A DNA stretch of 50,268 nt from Clostridia bacterium. Its GTDB lineage: Bacteria > Bacillota > Clostridia > Acetivibrionales > DSM-2933. Location: positions 1-50,268 of the forward strand of contig JAOABQ010000101.1 of assembly GCA_026418275.1 (NCBI GenBank), read 5' to 3'. The notes beneath the pieces were generated by a model. That model had not been told where the DNA came from and did no database searches. It worked only from the letters and a program-made list of their open reading frames with translations. Position numbers and translations under genes: made by a program. Below are positions 40,515-49,800 of this stretch, in pieces (positions within the stretch are counted from its first letter, which is position 1; each line of letters begins with the position of its first letter).

Positions 40515-40545
40515 TCCGTATATTCATATAAAGGAGGAAATCGTC

Positions 40546-41244
40546 ATGGAATACCGAATGGTGCCTCCGGGACAGCACAAGCTGCCTCCGCTCCCCTACC
40601 CGACCAATGCGCTGGAGCCTGTGATCAGCTCAAGAACTCTTCAGATTCACCATGATAAACATCATAAAAGTTATGTGGATGGGCTCAACAAAGCTGAGCT
40701 CCACCTTGTAGAAGCAAGAAAAAGAAATGACTTTGAAGTAATAAAGTACTGGGAAAATGAACTGGCATTCAATGGCTCAGGCCATATTCTCCATAGCATT
40801 TACTGGACTATCATTGCACCCCAAGGTCAGGGAGGTCAGCCCGGACAACAAACTTTAGCCCACATCAATGCCTATTTCGGTAATTTTAATGCATTTAAAG
40901 AACAATTCATAACTGCAACGGAAAAAGTGGAAGCCTCCGGCTGGGGAATCCTTACCTGGCAGCCTACGTGGGGACGCCTGGAAATTCTTCAGGCAGAAAA
41001 GCATCAAAATCTTACCCAGTGGAGCGGCATTCCGGTTCTGGTGTGCGATGTCTGGGAGCATGCCTATTACCTGGATTATCAAAACAAGAGGAGAGATTAT
41101 ATAAACGCCTGGTGGAATCTTATAAACTGGCAGGAAGTTGAAAGGCGGTTAAGCCTTGCAATGTCCGGCAAGGTTCCCCTGACCCTAGGCAATGCCGGCC
41201 GGTTTATTTACTCAAGCCAGCCCTATCCTTTTATGCCCTTTTGA
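40546..41244 (+). CDS. Fe/Mn superoxide dismutase
   Basis: 232 aa. The N-terminal hairpin reads HKLPPLPYPTNALEPVISSR, then LQIHHDKHHKSYVDGLNKAE with the first metal His (about 35) ; GSGHILHSIYW brings the second; DVWEHAYYLDYQNKRRDYIN brings the Asp and third His. The usual 'GSGW..L' and 'WEHAYYLdY.n.r..Yi' motifs are complete (here SGWGILTWQP). The C-terminus is longer than usual, with GRFIYSSQPYPFMPF, a Pro/aromatic tail, and the N-terminus has an extra MEYRMVPPG, features I associate with spore-coat type Sod in spore-formers (inference). It detoxifies superoxide in this anaerobe. Confidence 0.92.
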   Translation: MEYRMVPPGQHKLPPLPYPTNALEPVISSRTLQIHHDKHHKSYVDGLNKAELHLVEARKRNDFEVIKYWENELAFNGSGHILHSIYWTIIAPQGQGGQPGQQTLAHINAYFGNFNAFKEQFITATEKVEASGWGILTWQPTWGRLEILQAEKHQNLTQWSGIPVLVCDVWEHAYYLDYQNKRRDYINAWWNLINWQEVERRLSLAMSGKVPLTLGNAGRFIYSSQPYPFMPF

Positions 41245-41438
41245 TTTATCACTATAAGGCTTTGCTTCATTGCATGCTTTCGTGTTTTTATCACATTTTT
41301 TTACAGAAAGTAACATTGATTTCTTATCTTTCATATATTAAGTATAGGAGCGACTTTTTATCAACATGAATCCTTCACTGAATGCCTGCAAAAAGCTTTA
41401 GTCCTCCCGGGCATTGATAAGAAATGATGAGGTGAAAA

Positions 41439-41528
41439 ATGATGAAAAAACATATAAAAAACCTTCTTGGTTTGATCATTATGATTCTGGCGATACTTAG
41501 CATTGTCGATTCATTAAAAACATACTGA
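41439..41528 (+). CDS. Small membrane peptide, 28-29 aa
   Basis: GAGGTG precedes two adjacent ATG codons (41439 and 41442). The peptide reads MKKHIKNLLGLIIMILAILS and ends IVDSLKTY: a basic N-terminus and one helix. Too short for family assignment, but ribosome site, charge pattern and following terminator support expression. A toxin-like or regulatory membrane peptide is possible. Confidence 0.45.
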   Translation: MMKKHIKNLLGLIIMILAILSIVDSLKTY

Positions 41529-41615
41529 ATTTCGACAACCTTTGATCCCGGTAATTAATCAATAGATATAACTTAATCTTCATTCAAGACACATAAAAAG
41601 CTGCAAAAGCATTAC

Positions 41616-41661
41616 AAAAAAAGTCAGTTTATCCCCATCTATAAAGGATAGCTGACTTTTT
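41616..41661. terminator. Bidirectional terminator
   Basis: AAAAAAAGTCAG (41616-41627) pairs with GCTGACTTTTT (41651-41661), with TATCC/GGATA extending the stem; T-run on both strands. It separates the small peptide from the convergent efflux operon. Confidence 0.8.
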
Positions 41662-41750
41662 ATAATTTAGCACAATATAACCTATAAGTATTTCCCGGAA
41701 GTACATTAAAACCTTTTATAAAGACATTGGCCTCCCTTCCAGTACGAATA

Positions 41751-42077
41751 CTACGAATGGCTCATTCCGCTTAGGTTTAAACCAATAACACCCATCACAA
41801 TGAGCAGGATGGAAATCACTTTTATGGGGTTTAGCGCATCCTTAAAAAATAGAATACCGATCACTGCGATCAGGGAAGTCCCGATTCCGGACCAAACAGC
41901 ATAGGCTGTACCGACTTCTATCTTTTTTAATGCAAGGCTCAATACCCCAAAACAAGCAAAATAAAATATAAACATCAGAACGGAAGGCACAGGTTTTGTA
42001 AGTCCTTTAGAAAGCTTCATTGCCGTTGTCCCAGCTACCTCAAGGAAAATGGCTGAAGCAAGATATATCCAATACAT
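41751..42077 (-). CDS. SMR family multidrug efflux protein (EmrE/QacE/YvaE-like)
   Basis: 108 aa from ATG 42077 (GAGGTG eight bases upstream; a GTG two codons earlier is too close to that site). Four helices. The essential membrane Glu is in IFLEVAGTTAMKLS (residue 13 of this start), followed by KIEVGTAYAVWSGIGTSLIA and ALNPIKVISILLIVMGVIGL, all small multidrug resistance signatures. The set TetR-DUF5360-SMR matches Bacillus subtilis yvaF-yvaD-yvaE, here in the order regulator, DUF5360, SMR. Substrates are likely quaternary ammonium compounds or other cations. Confidence 0.9.
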   Translation of the reverse strand: MYWIYLASAIFLEVAGTTAMKLSKGLTKPVPSVLMFIFYFACFGVLSLALKKIEVGTAYAVWSGIGTSLIAVIGILFFKDALNPIKVISILLIVMGVIGLNLSGMSHS

Positions 42078-42096
42078 TGTCACTACACCTCATCTT

Positions 42097-42492
42097 TCAC
42101 TTTTTCAGGAATCCTTTTAAAAAAAATAGCGGGTAAATCATCAAATAAATGTTGAGAATCCAGAAAACCAGATCAAACTCCCATTTAAAAATCCAGAATG
42201 AAATTGCCATAAATCCCGAGCAAAAGGTAAACACGAGAGACAAACCTGCAAGCTTTGACCACAATGGGTGATTTCTTTTATATAAATAGAGGCTCATTAA
42301 TCCGGTCAAAGAAATAAGCATATCCAGAGGAAAAAAAGACCAGTTCCATGCCATTACAATCGGATTGTAATAATCCTTGAAAAGGTAACTTTCAGGCAAA
42401 ATTTCAAGGATGGATATTGCCCAATAAAGAATAAACCCCAAATCTGTAATCATAAAAAATATCTTTAAAGATTTCATTTTCTCCAACTTCAC
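42097..42492 (-). CDS. DUF5360 (YvaD-like) membrane protein
   Basis: 131 aa with four hydrophobic helices: FFMITDLGFILYWAISILEI, then VMAWNWSFFPLDMLISLTGL (the characteristic NWSFFPLD...T), LAGLSLVFTFCSGFMAISFW and LVFWILNIYLMIYPLFFLKG. Its ATG overlaps the TetR stop by four bases (ATGA), and the SMR gene follows after about 20 bp. The family is known by neighbourhood with SMR pumps; the function is unproven. Confidence 0.8.
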   Translation of the reverse strand: MKLEKMKSLKIFFMITDLGFILYWAISILEILPESYLFKDYYNPIVMAWNWSFFPLDMLISLTGLMSLYLYKRNHPLWSKLAGLSLVFTFCSGFMAISFWIFKWEFDLVFWILNIYLMIYPLFFLKGFLKK

Positions 42493-43088
42493 TGTTCCCC
42501 CTTCAAAATAAACGGATCAACCAGCCTTTCTTCAAAGCTCTTTGATACCTCCTCCAGCTTAAGCTTTTTGTCCAAGGCCATATAGACTACTACCCCGTCC
42601 AGGGCAGACATCAAAGCAATGGCACTGTTTCTGGTGTTATGCGGTATAAATTCTCCCTGGTCGATGCCCTTTTGATAAAATGCCTCAAAAGAGGATATGT
42701 ACTTCTCCACATACTGTTCATACATTTTGAATATATCCCTCATGCTCATTGCTTTCGTCATTGATAAGGAAAAGAAAATAAGCTCCCGCTTCCGATCACT
42801 CCAGTATTTTAAGTAATGGCTGATATAAAATTTTAGCCCTTCCACCACACTTTTATAGTTTTTAATTTGCTCCATCATTGCTTCACAAGGTTCCATAAGC
42901 TTTTGATTGGCATAAAGCATTACCATGTCCTTATTTAAAAAATGATGATACAGGCCGCCTTTACTGATACCTGCCCTTGCAGCAATTTCATTCATAGACG
43001 CATTTTCATATCCTTTTTCAATAAATACATCCATTGCAGCTTCTAGGATGTCATTGATCCTTTTTTCCTTCGATTCTTTTTTTGTCAT
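42489..43088 (-). CDS. TetR family repressor of the SMR operon
   Basis: 199 aa from ATG 43088, with GGAGGT seven bases upstream; the open frame runs 50 codons further without support. The TetR HTH is KEKRINDILEAAMDVFIEKG followed by SMNEIAARAGISKGGLYHHF, with LYHHF as recognition helix end. The ligand domain is unremarkable (KYWSDRKRELIFFSLSMTKA). It overlaps the DUF5360 gene and is the first gene of the efflux operon, so it probably represses its own operon via the palindrome at 43104-43116. Confidence 0.88.
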   Translation of the reverse strand: MTKKESKEKRINDILEAAMDVFIEKGYENASMNEIAARAGISKGGLYHHFLNKDMVMLYANQKLMEPCEAMMEQIKNYKSVVEGLKFYISHYLKYWSDRKRELIFFSLSMTKAMSMRDIFKMYEQYVEKYISSFEAFYQKGIDQGEFIPHNTRNSAIALMSALDGVVVYMALDKKLKLEEVSKSFEERLVDPFILKGEQ

Positions 43089-43103
43089 TCTTCGCACCTC
43101 CAA

Positions 43104-43116
43104 ACCGACTGACGGT
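43104..43116 (-). promoter_or_regulatory. Candidate TetR-type operator
   Basis: ACCG-ACTGA-CGGT, a short palindrome 16-28 bp upstream of the TetR start, just before its ribosome site. Short half-sites keep confidence low. Confidence 0.35.
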
Positions 43117-43335
43117 ATCTTTATGGTAACGCAAATAGAATCCATTGTCAACTTTTTTCCATTTTCCATCCTCTTTTTGCAAGTGAATATCCTATTCAAA
43201 AATACATACACCGGTATACTCCAAAACACCAAAATCATATAATGTTAGAACAAGGTTATAAATGGGTATTTTTTTACTATTCCCAAGAACTAAATATATT
43301 TATGTTTTATCAATGAAAATCAGGAGGAAAACGGA

Positions 43336-44274
43336 ATGGAACTGGAAGAAAAAAAAGTCCAACACAGAGGATTAAATATATTGAAGTCTTGGAGAGACAA
43401 GGAATGGTGGTATACGGGAATCCATGATCCCACCTCAAAAATCTATTTCAGCTTCTTCTTTATCAGGGTCCATATCACCGACCATTTTAAGTTTACTTTA
43501 TTTGACTATGGCGCAAATCCAAAGTCTTCTTTAAGCTTTGAAAAGAATATTGTTCTTGATCTGGGACAGCAAAAAAATAGACTCAGTTTAAATTATCGTT
43601 CTAAAAATTTAATCATTGGGTATAATGGGGATGAAAAGGAAGGATGGAGCTTTCATTTTTCTAACCGTGATTATAATATAAAAATAAAAATAAATCCCTC
43701 TGCTCCGCCCTTTACAAAACATGATAATAACTTTGTCAATTGTTATTCCCTGATGCATTTTTTTCACAATATTGCAGAAGGGTTCATTGAGACACCCAAT
43801 AAAAATTATCCACTCAACCATGCCCTTTGTTATTATGACCACTGCTTTGGAAGGGTTCCGAGAAAAACAAGATGGCATTGGATCGCTGTTCAAAATAAGG
43901 ATACAGCTCTTGCCTCCTTAGTAAATTATGGCGCGGATTCACAAAAATATACTGAAGTTTATTTCAAGGAAAATACTGAAAATTTCAAATTGAATCAATG
44001 GATCCGTTTAAACCAGGAAGTCTCCTTTGAACATTACCCCCCAAACGAAGGGGAGGGCATTTGGAAAGCTACTTCTTGCGATATGGACCTTTCCATTACT
44101 CCGCTGATGAGAACCTGCAGCATCAACAAAATACCGCCAATCGTTCCGTTTATAGCCAATCTGACACATTCGGAATTCTTTGTGAAAGCCGACGGCAGGG
44201 TAAGGGTCGATTCAACATGGGTGGAGGTCATGGATTTGTACGGGGTTATGGAGGAACACTGCGGCTGGTGGTAA
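43336..44274 (+). CDS. Lipocalin-like protein (DUF2804/CrtC-like, tentative)
   Basis: 312 aa, cytoplasmic, AGGAGG before the ATG. Beta-rich throughout; KEWWYTGIHDPTSKIYFSFF resembles the 'WW.hG...D..g..yf....f' start of CrtC/AttH-type lipocalins, and the central HALCYYDHCFGRVPRKTRWH with WIAVQNKDTALASLVNYGAD has the 'DH..G..p....WhW' motif shared by DUF2804 and hydroxyneurosporene-synthase-like proteins. The end has FIANLTHSEFFVKADGRVRV and EEHCGWW. An enzyme acting on, or a carrier of, a hydrophobic molecule is plausible. It stands alone between the efflux operon and the palindromic element. Confidence 0.6.
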   Translation: MELEEKKVQHRGLNILKSWRDKEWWYTGIHDPTSKIYFSFFFIRVHITDHFKFTLFDYGANPKSSLSFEKNIVLDLGQQKNRLSLNYRSKNLIIGYNGDEKEGWSFHFSNRDYNIKIKINPSAPPFTKHDNNFVNCYSLMHFFHNIAEGFIETPNKNYPLNHALCYYDHCFGRVPRKTRWHWIAVQNKDTALASLVNYGADSQKYTEVYFKENTENFKLNQWIRLNQEVSFEHYPPNEGEGIWKATSCDMDLSITPLMRTCSINKIPPIVPFIANLTHSEFFVKADGRVRVDSTWVEVMDLYGVMEEHCGWW

Positions 44275-44620
44275 TCACACTGTGAAAAGTTAATGAGTGG
44301 AAAGAACATATGCATAGTCCTTAAAGCATGTTAATCCGAGCGAGGAAATGCAAATCCACTGTACGAGCGAAGCGAGTTTGGATTTGCCCGAGCTGAATTT
44401 ACATGCTTTTAAGGCTACATGCATATTTATTCTAGTGCTTTTTAACACAACAAATTTTAAGTTTCAAAGTGTTAAAAATGCACTTCCTCTGTTTGTGCCT
44501 CGCATACTCTAGAAAAGAATTACGTTACGAGACACTTGGAATCTCATTAGCCTATCAGCGCTGTTTAATTGTATTTTTCCTGGAGCCTTTACTCGCACAA
44601 TGCGTTACCTTATATCAATT
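44275..44620. other. Intergenic region holding the palindromic element
   Basis: Contains the 119-bp inverted repeat (44308-44426). The remainder (44427-44620) shows no gene. Confidence 0.6.
44308..44426. repeat. 119-bp imperfect palindrome (MITE-like or long terminator)
   Basis: The ends ATATGCATAGTCCTTAAAGC (44308 onward) and ACATGCTTTTAAGGCTACAT with GCATAT (to 44426) are inverted copies with a few differences. Inner arms GCAAATCC (44350-44357) and GGATTTGC (44380-44387) and the GAGCGAAGCGAG centre also pair. GC content and the GAGCGAAGCGAG core differ from the flanks. No coding frame. Confidence 0.7.
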
Positions 44621-45496
44621 TCATTTTATAGGAATATAGATATCCATCTCGGAAAGATCGTTATCCGGCCCCAAAAACCGCTCGTCATAAAATTCAAAAT
44701 CATCCCGCATATCCAATGTATATCCGGAATAAGGAATCCAGGTACCCCATATATAGTCATAGGTCATTCTTAAGGTATCCATCCTCCCCTTATGGGTAAA
44801 TACCGCATATCTTCCACCGGCCAGGGTTTTAGAAACCATACCCTGGGGTATTTCCTCAAAGGCATCCACCTCAATTCCTACAATTTCGGTAAATTCGGTA
44901 TCCTCATTAAACTTGCTGACATCATAATCCTTATCTACCTCACAGATTCCATAGCCGCGGATCCTATTTTTCCTGTTTTTGATTTCCTCCATTCTTATAT
45001 TAAATCTCCCCCACATTTCGGGAATTTTATTCGTCCTGATGGTGGTCATATCCCGCAGACCTATAATTTTCACCTCTTCAATCTTTCTAACGACAGGTTC
45101 AATGGTGATTCCTGTTTGAAGATGCTTTAATGTGGGACCTGAAAGCTCTTTCTTCCCCCCTACTATCACATCGATTCTATTTTTTCTATAGGTTCCGGGC
45201 GTTACTTTAAATCTCTTTTTAAATGCACGGTTAAATGCTTCCTGGGATTCAAACCGGTATTCCACTGCAATATCAAGAATTCTTTTACCGGTATAAATCA
45301 AATCGTTTGCCGCCCGGGTAAGCCTGCGGGTCCTTAAATAATTGCCGACAGTCTCACCAACCACCGCTTCAAAGATTCTATGGAAATGGTAATAGGAGTA
45401 GCCGGCTGCTCCGGCTACCTCCTCAACTTTTATATCTTCACTAAGTCTTTCTTCTATATAGAGAATGGCTTTTTCAAGCTGTTCGATATAGTTCAT
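44621..45496 (-). CDS. AraC-type regulator with GyrI-like effector domain
   Basis: 291 aa. Two HTHs of AraC at residues 8-105: EDIKVEEVAGAAGYSYYHFH then RILDIAVEYRFESQEAFNRA and FKKRFKVTPGTYRK. From about 130 to the end is the GyrI/SOUL-like effector domain (VVRKIEEVKIIGLRDMTTIR, FEEIPQGMVSKTLAGGRYAV, and FEFYDERF.GPDNDLSEMDIYIPI). This Rob/BmrR-like combination usually senses lipophilic or drug-like molecules. It begins 12 bp after the C45 gene stop, so it is the second gene of that unit. Confidence 0.9.
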   Translation of the reverse strand: MNYIEQLEKAILYIEERLSEDIKVEEVAGAAGYSYYHFHRIFEAVVGETVGNYLRTRRLTRAANDLIYTGKRILDIAVEYRFESQEAFNRAFKKRFKVTPGTYRKNRIDVIVGGKKELSGPTLKHLQTGITIEPVVRKIEEVKIIGLRDMTTIRTNKIPEMWGRFNIRMEEIKNRKNRIRGYGICEVDKDYDVSKFNEDTEFTEIVGIEVDAFEEIPQGMVSKTLAGGRYAVFTHKGRMDTLRMTYDYIWGTWIPYSGYTLDMRDDFEFYDERFLGPDNDLSEMDIYIPIK

Positions 45497-45508
45497 AACG
45501 CCACCTAA

Positions 45509-46621
45509 TTATAAAGTGAATTCAAAGAAATCCGGATCCGGAATTTCCTTTTTCAGTACTACCGGATAGTAATTTTGTTTAACCTCCTGATCCATGGTGA
45601 AGGAATGCCACTCGTTCAAAGCAGGAGAGCCAAAACTTACTTCCACCGTACCTTGGGTTACATCGAATACCATGCCTCTTAGCGTCCCGAAGTACGCATC
45701 ATAGTAATGGCAGCATAATCCTTCAGGATAGCGGGTTGAAAGGAGCCCTTTCAGATCTTCCTTCGAAATCAATTCCTTAGAGTTTAGCATGTTGTTTATC
45801 CGAGCATACCGTACCACAGAGTTTTTAAAACGCTTAGGATCATACTCTAAAAGCTCGGGCAAATGTACATGATTGGTGGAAGAAATAAATTGTTCTTTGG
45901 TATCGGCACTAATCTTTCTTATTGCCTTTTCACCGTCCACGCTTTCCAGCAAAGCTGCGTTTCCACCCTTGTCCGCTGCAATCATATTTATATTATATGC
46001 GATGGGCATCTGCTTTGCCAAGTAAAGTGCTTCCTCTACATTTTTGCAGTTCTCAAGAATTGCTCTAATCACTGCCCAGAACTGGAGTCCCACGATGGCT
46101 GGCTTCCTTCCGCCTTCTAAATTGCTTACCGGGAAACCTGCTGAAGTCTGGCTTACCGCAAGACCGTGTTCATTCATCCCGTCTCCCCGTCCAAACTGCA
46201 TGATGGATGAACCGATATGGGCGTACTTCCCGTCAATCCTTGTGGTAGCAAGCGTCATTCCCTCCATTTTCTCGCTAAAGTCATAATTCCTTGCAAGCAG
46301 GACATGTCCATCCTGGGTCTTAGAGGGCAGCACCGCCATCTGACTGCAGCCCGGCCTAAGGTAAGACATCAGATAGTAGATGACCTGGCCCGGCCGGACA
46401 CTCAGAACATCGGAAAAACCTGCAATTTCTTCATTAATCCCGGGACAAAAAGCATCAAAAAGCTTATAAACCTCTTTTTCTTCTTCCGATGTAAAAGCGT
46501 TTTCCTTTAAAATCAGGAATTCCTGAAGTCCCGGAACCTCCTTAGCCATACTTCCCAATACTTTTCCAACCTGATAGCTGCTTCCTTTAAGTTCTATATG
46601 ATATGCTCTCATTTCCATCAT
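45509..46621 (-). CDS. C45 family autoproteolytic acyltransferase/hydrolase
   Basis: 370 aa. The Ntn-hydrolase nucleophile is Cys 92 in YLRPGCSQMAVLPSKTQDGH, preceded by the cleavage Gly; VLLARNYDFSEKMEG and GMNEHGLAVSQTSAG are the 'g.nyD' and 'GmNe.Glavs' motifs of the choloylglycine hydrolase/acyl-CoA:6-aminopenicillanate acyltransferase fold. The N-terminal about 90 residues would be the alpha chain released by autocleavage. Related enzymes act on penicillins, bile salts or N-acyl amino acids; the substrate here is unknown. GGAGGG precedes the ATG. It is followed by the AraC/GyrI gene. Confidence 0.85.
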   Translation of the reverse strand: MMEMRAYHIELKGSSYQVGKVLGSMAKEVPGLQEFLILKENAFTSEEEKEVYKLFDAFCPGINEEIAGFSDVLSVRPGQVIYYLMSYLRPGCSQMAVLPSKTQDGHVLLARNYDFSEKMEGMTLATTRIDGKYAHIGSSIMQFGRGDGMNEHGLAVSQTSAGFPVSNLEGGRKPAIVGLQFWAVIRAILENCKNVEEALYLAKQMPIAYNINMIAADKGGNAALLESVDGEKAIRKISADTKEQFISSTNHVHLPELLEYDPKRFKNSVVRYARINNMLNSKELISKEDLKGLLSTRYPEGLCCHYYDAYFGTLRGMVFDVTQGTVEVSFGSPALNEWHSFTMDQEVKQNYYPVVLKKEIPDPDFFEFTL

Positions 46622-46734
46622 GTGAATCCCTCCGTTTTCAGTTGATTTAATTAACTACCTATATTTATAATTTAACGGATTCTCTTAAGCAGCTTTTGAT
46701 ATTTTCTGCTATCTATTAAGGACTATAGAAAAAA

Positions 46735-46773
46735 AATACTGCAAAAAGCTTTTTTCGCTCCTTTTGCAGTATT
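46735..46773 (-). terminator. Terminator of the dockerin enzyme gene
   Basis: AATACTGCAAAA (46735-46746) pairs with TTTTGCAGTATT (46762-46773); eight T follow on the minus strand. Confidence 0.85.
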
Positions 46774-46830
46774 CCAGAACATTGGTCTGTTGCGTATGAT
46801 AATTATCTTTTATGCTATTTAAAAACCCCA

Positions 46831-49800
46831 TTAGATCTTTGCAAAATTCTTCACAACAATCATAATATCAGACATATTGATGGCCCCATCCCGGTCAAGA
46901 TCTATATCCCTGTTATACCTTATACTTTGATCACTGGTATTGAAAATTGCTACCACCTCCATGATATCTGACATACTCACAGCACCGTCCCCATTTACAT
47001 CTCCGCTGTAAAGTAAAATATTATTTAAATCTGCACCAGCTGCACCCTTGGGAATATAAAATGTTCTTGCAAGGTATCCGGTACTTTCGACCCTTATGGT
47101 TGTATCCTCAGTAGAGACGCCTTTAAGCTCAAAGGTACCATCGGGATTGGCTAAAACGGAAGCTCCTTTAATATTTCCTCCAAATATCTCGGTGATTCTT
47201 AACTGTGGATCCAATTCTTTATTTTTGGGATACTCCTCTATATCCTTTGCAATCCTGCCCTTAATCGTCCGTTCTGTGTCTTGTTTTAAAATTTCCACTT
47301 CAATCCATGGAGACTTTACATCATAAGTCAAGGAAAGGGTATTGTTTAAAACCTCCAAACTTTTTACCCGCTGACCCCTACCGTCCAACGCCCATGCACT
47401 CATTGCAAGACCCAGCGGCAAATCCCATTTTATATAACCGGTAACAGGCTCCAACAACATGGGAGCAATCCCCCAGTTTGAAAGGCCGTTATTTGCATCT
47501 TTGACCTGGCCGGTGTTTTTCTGTCTTGCAGCTAGGGTAATAAGCTTGGTTCCGGGGGAGGATACTTCTGCCCTGTCCTTGGAAAGGATACCCACCGACG
47601 CATTTTCATTGATACTAAAAGTGATATTTTGAAGCTTTATTTCCCTGGATGCAACAAAACCGTCAATACCTTTGAAACAAGGTGTATCCACCGTTATATA
47701 CTCTCTTCCCTTCTGGCTCCTGTCCCAGGTGATTTCACCGGTGTCCGACTTTAAAACCCCTTCATTTAACCTGCTAAGGCTTTGTTCGTCCATGAGGGAT
47801 GTAATCCCTGAGCTCCTTTCCGCCTCCAGGCTTTGTTTGGCAAAACCACTGCACATGATAAGGCTGCCCGGTAAAAACCGGTCCACCCCATAATCACTGA
47901 TTCTTCCCTTTTGAGCATAACTATTTAAAATATCCTCCTTGCCGTAGGTTGGCTTTACAGCACTTTTATATGGTTTTACAAGGCCTTGCTGGAAAATCAG
48001 TGCTGCCTGTGCCATAGAAACCTGCTTTAAGGTATTGTTTTTCATATCAAACCAGTTGGATGTATAACCGTAAGCAAAATAATCTTCATGGGAGTAAGAA
48101 TACTGGAAGAGTCCGTCCCAGTCCTGGAAGCTCGCGTAGCTGGCAAGAAGCATGGGCATCTCATATTCGTAATCATTGGGAAAGACATGATTCCACTCAC
48201 TTACGACAAAGGGCTTATCCGCAATCTTTGACTGTGACAGCTCTGCTAAAAAGGTATTTGCGCCGTTATCCTGGGTCTGCCATGAATTCTCGGATATCAG
48301 GGAGTTGTTGCGCTGGGCAAAAACATTATGATCCCATGGGTTTTGGGGAAATGTTATATGATCCCAATAATTATGTGAATCCATGTAATCCCCCACCGAT
48401 TGTGCCAAAAGGTCGGGATTTCCGTTGAAATTGTTGGATGTGGAAATGGGCACCTTGATATTTAAATTGTTTTTTAAATAGGTTAGCATCTCTTTAAAAA
48501 ACGTTATTTCAAGGTCCGTATAAAACTCGGTTTCATCCTTTATTCTGGATTGGGAGAAGCTAAGCCGCAGGTCCCACGGAATCCTTTTGATATTGGACTT
48601 TAAAAGGGATTCACCTTCCAAAAGGCCGGGTCTTTTGGGCATATAAAGACGTACATCGTCAAGGACTACTGTTCCTTCGGTCTGTCCTAGGGTAAAAGAA
48701 AGCCGTGTGTCATTTTGTGCATCCACATTGGGTGAAAAGGCCACTTCATATTCCTTCCACCCCGTATCGATGATAAAATCCTTGGAAAGTCCGTAATTTG
48801 ACCAAGGAGAAGTTTCTTTCATAAATGAAACATAGATCTTCCTCTCCTTATCTGCCTTTGCTTTGAATTTCAAGATCAGGGGCCGGTCTTTCACAACTTT
48901 GATATTAAGCTGTTTGAATTGAATGTTATAGTCGTAGGGACCTGCCTTGCTCACTTGAATTTTGGCACATAATCCCTGGTTTGCCGATGGATCATCAAAG
49001 TTGACTACACCCACATTGGCTGAAGCTCCAGTGTGAATTTCACTAAGCCATCCGGTCATCCCATTTTCAAAATTCCCGTTTGTAACCATGTTAGGACCGT
49101 CATTTTCTATAGCTCCATTACTCCAGGCGCTTTTTAACGCTTCATCGGAAGAATACTTCCGGGAAAGCCAGGCGTTCCATTTGCTGTCAAGCTCGTCCAG
49201 ATAGTATTGTGTGAGCCCATCAGTTCCTGCACCAAAGATACGGCCATCATTCCAACCGTTAAAGATGCTGTTTTCATTGGTTATTTCCACCAGCGCAACA
49301 GCAGGTTCATCACAGTACCTGGTGCCGGTATAAGGGTTTTTATGTGTTAAAAGCTTTAATGCGTAGTCCTTTTCAAGACTTATGATCTTGTCGTCAAATA
49401 AAGTGACAAGCTTGGATAAGGAGGGTAATTTGTCATAATCCACAACATTGTCTCCCTGGCGGAAAATCCTTCCCACGTGAAGGTTTAAATCCACATATAT
49501 CCCCCTTTGTTTCAGACACCATATAAGATAATCCATTTTATCCAGTTGATCTGCTGAAAGGTTTAGGGTATTTGGAGAGGAATCAAATATCACATTCTTT
49601 CCATAATCCGAGTCCATGTGGTGGAACCGGACAATATTAAATCCCAGCTTTGCCAGGTGGCCTGCCATTTTCTGCGCGTTTTCCTTGGATGGAAAATTAG
49701 CACCAAAAGCAAGATTGGTACCCCACATCCGCATTCTTGTGCCATCCTCAAAGAAAAAATGTCCGTTTTGACTCTTTAAAAATCCATGTTTACCGGCAGG

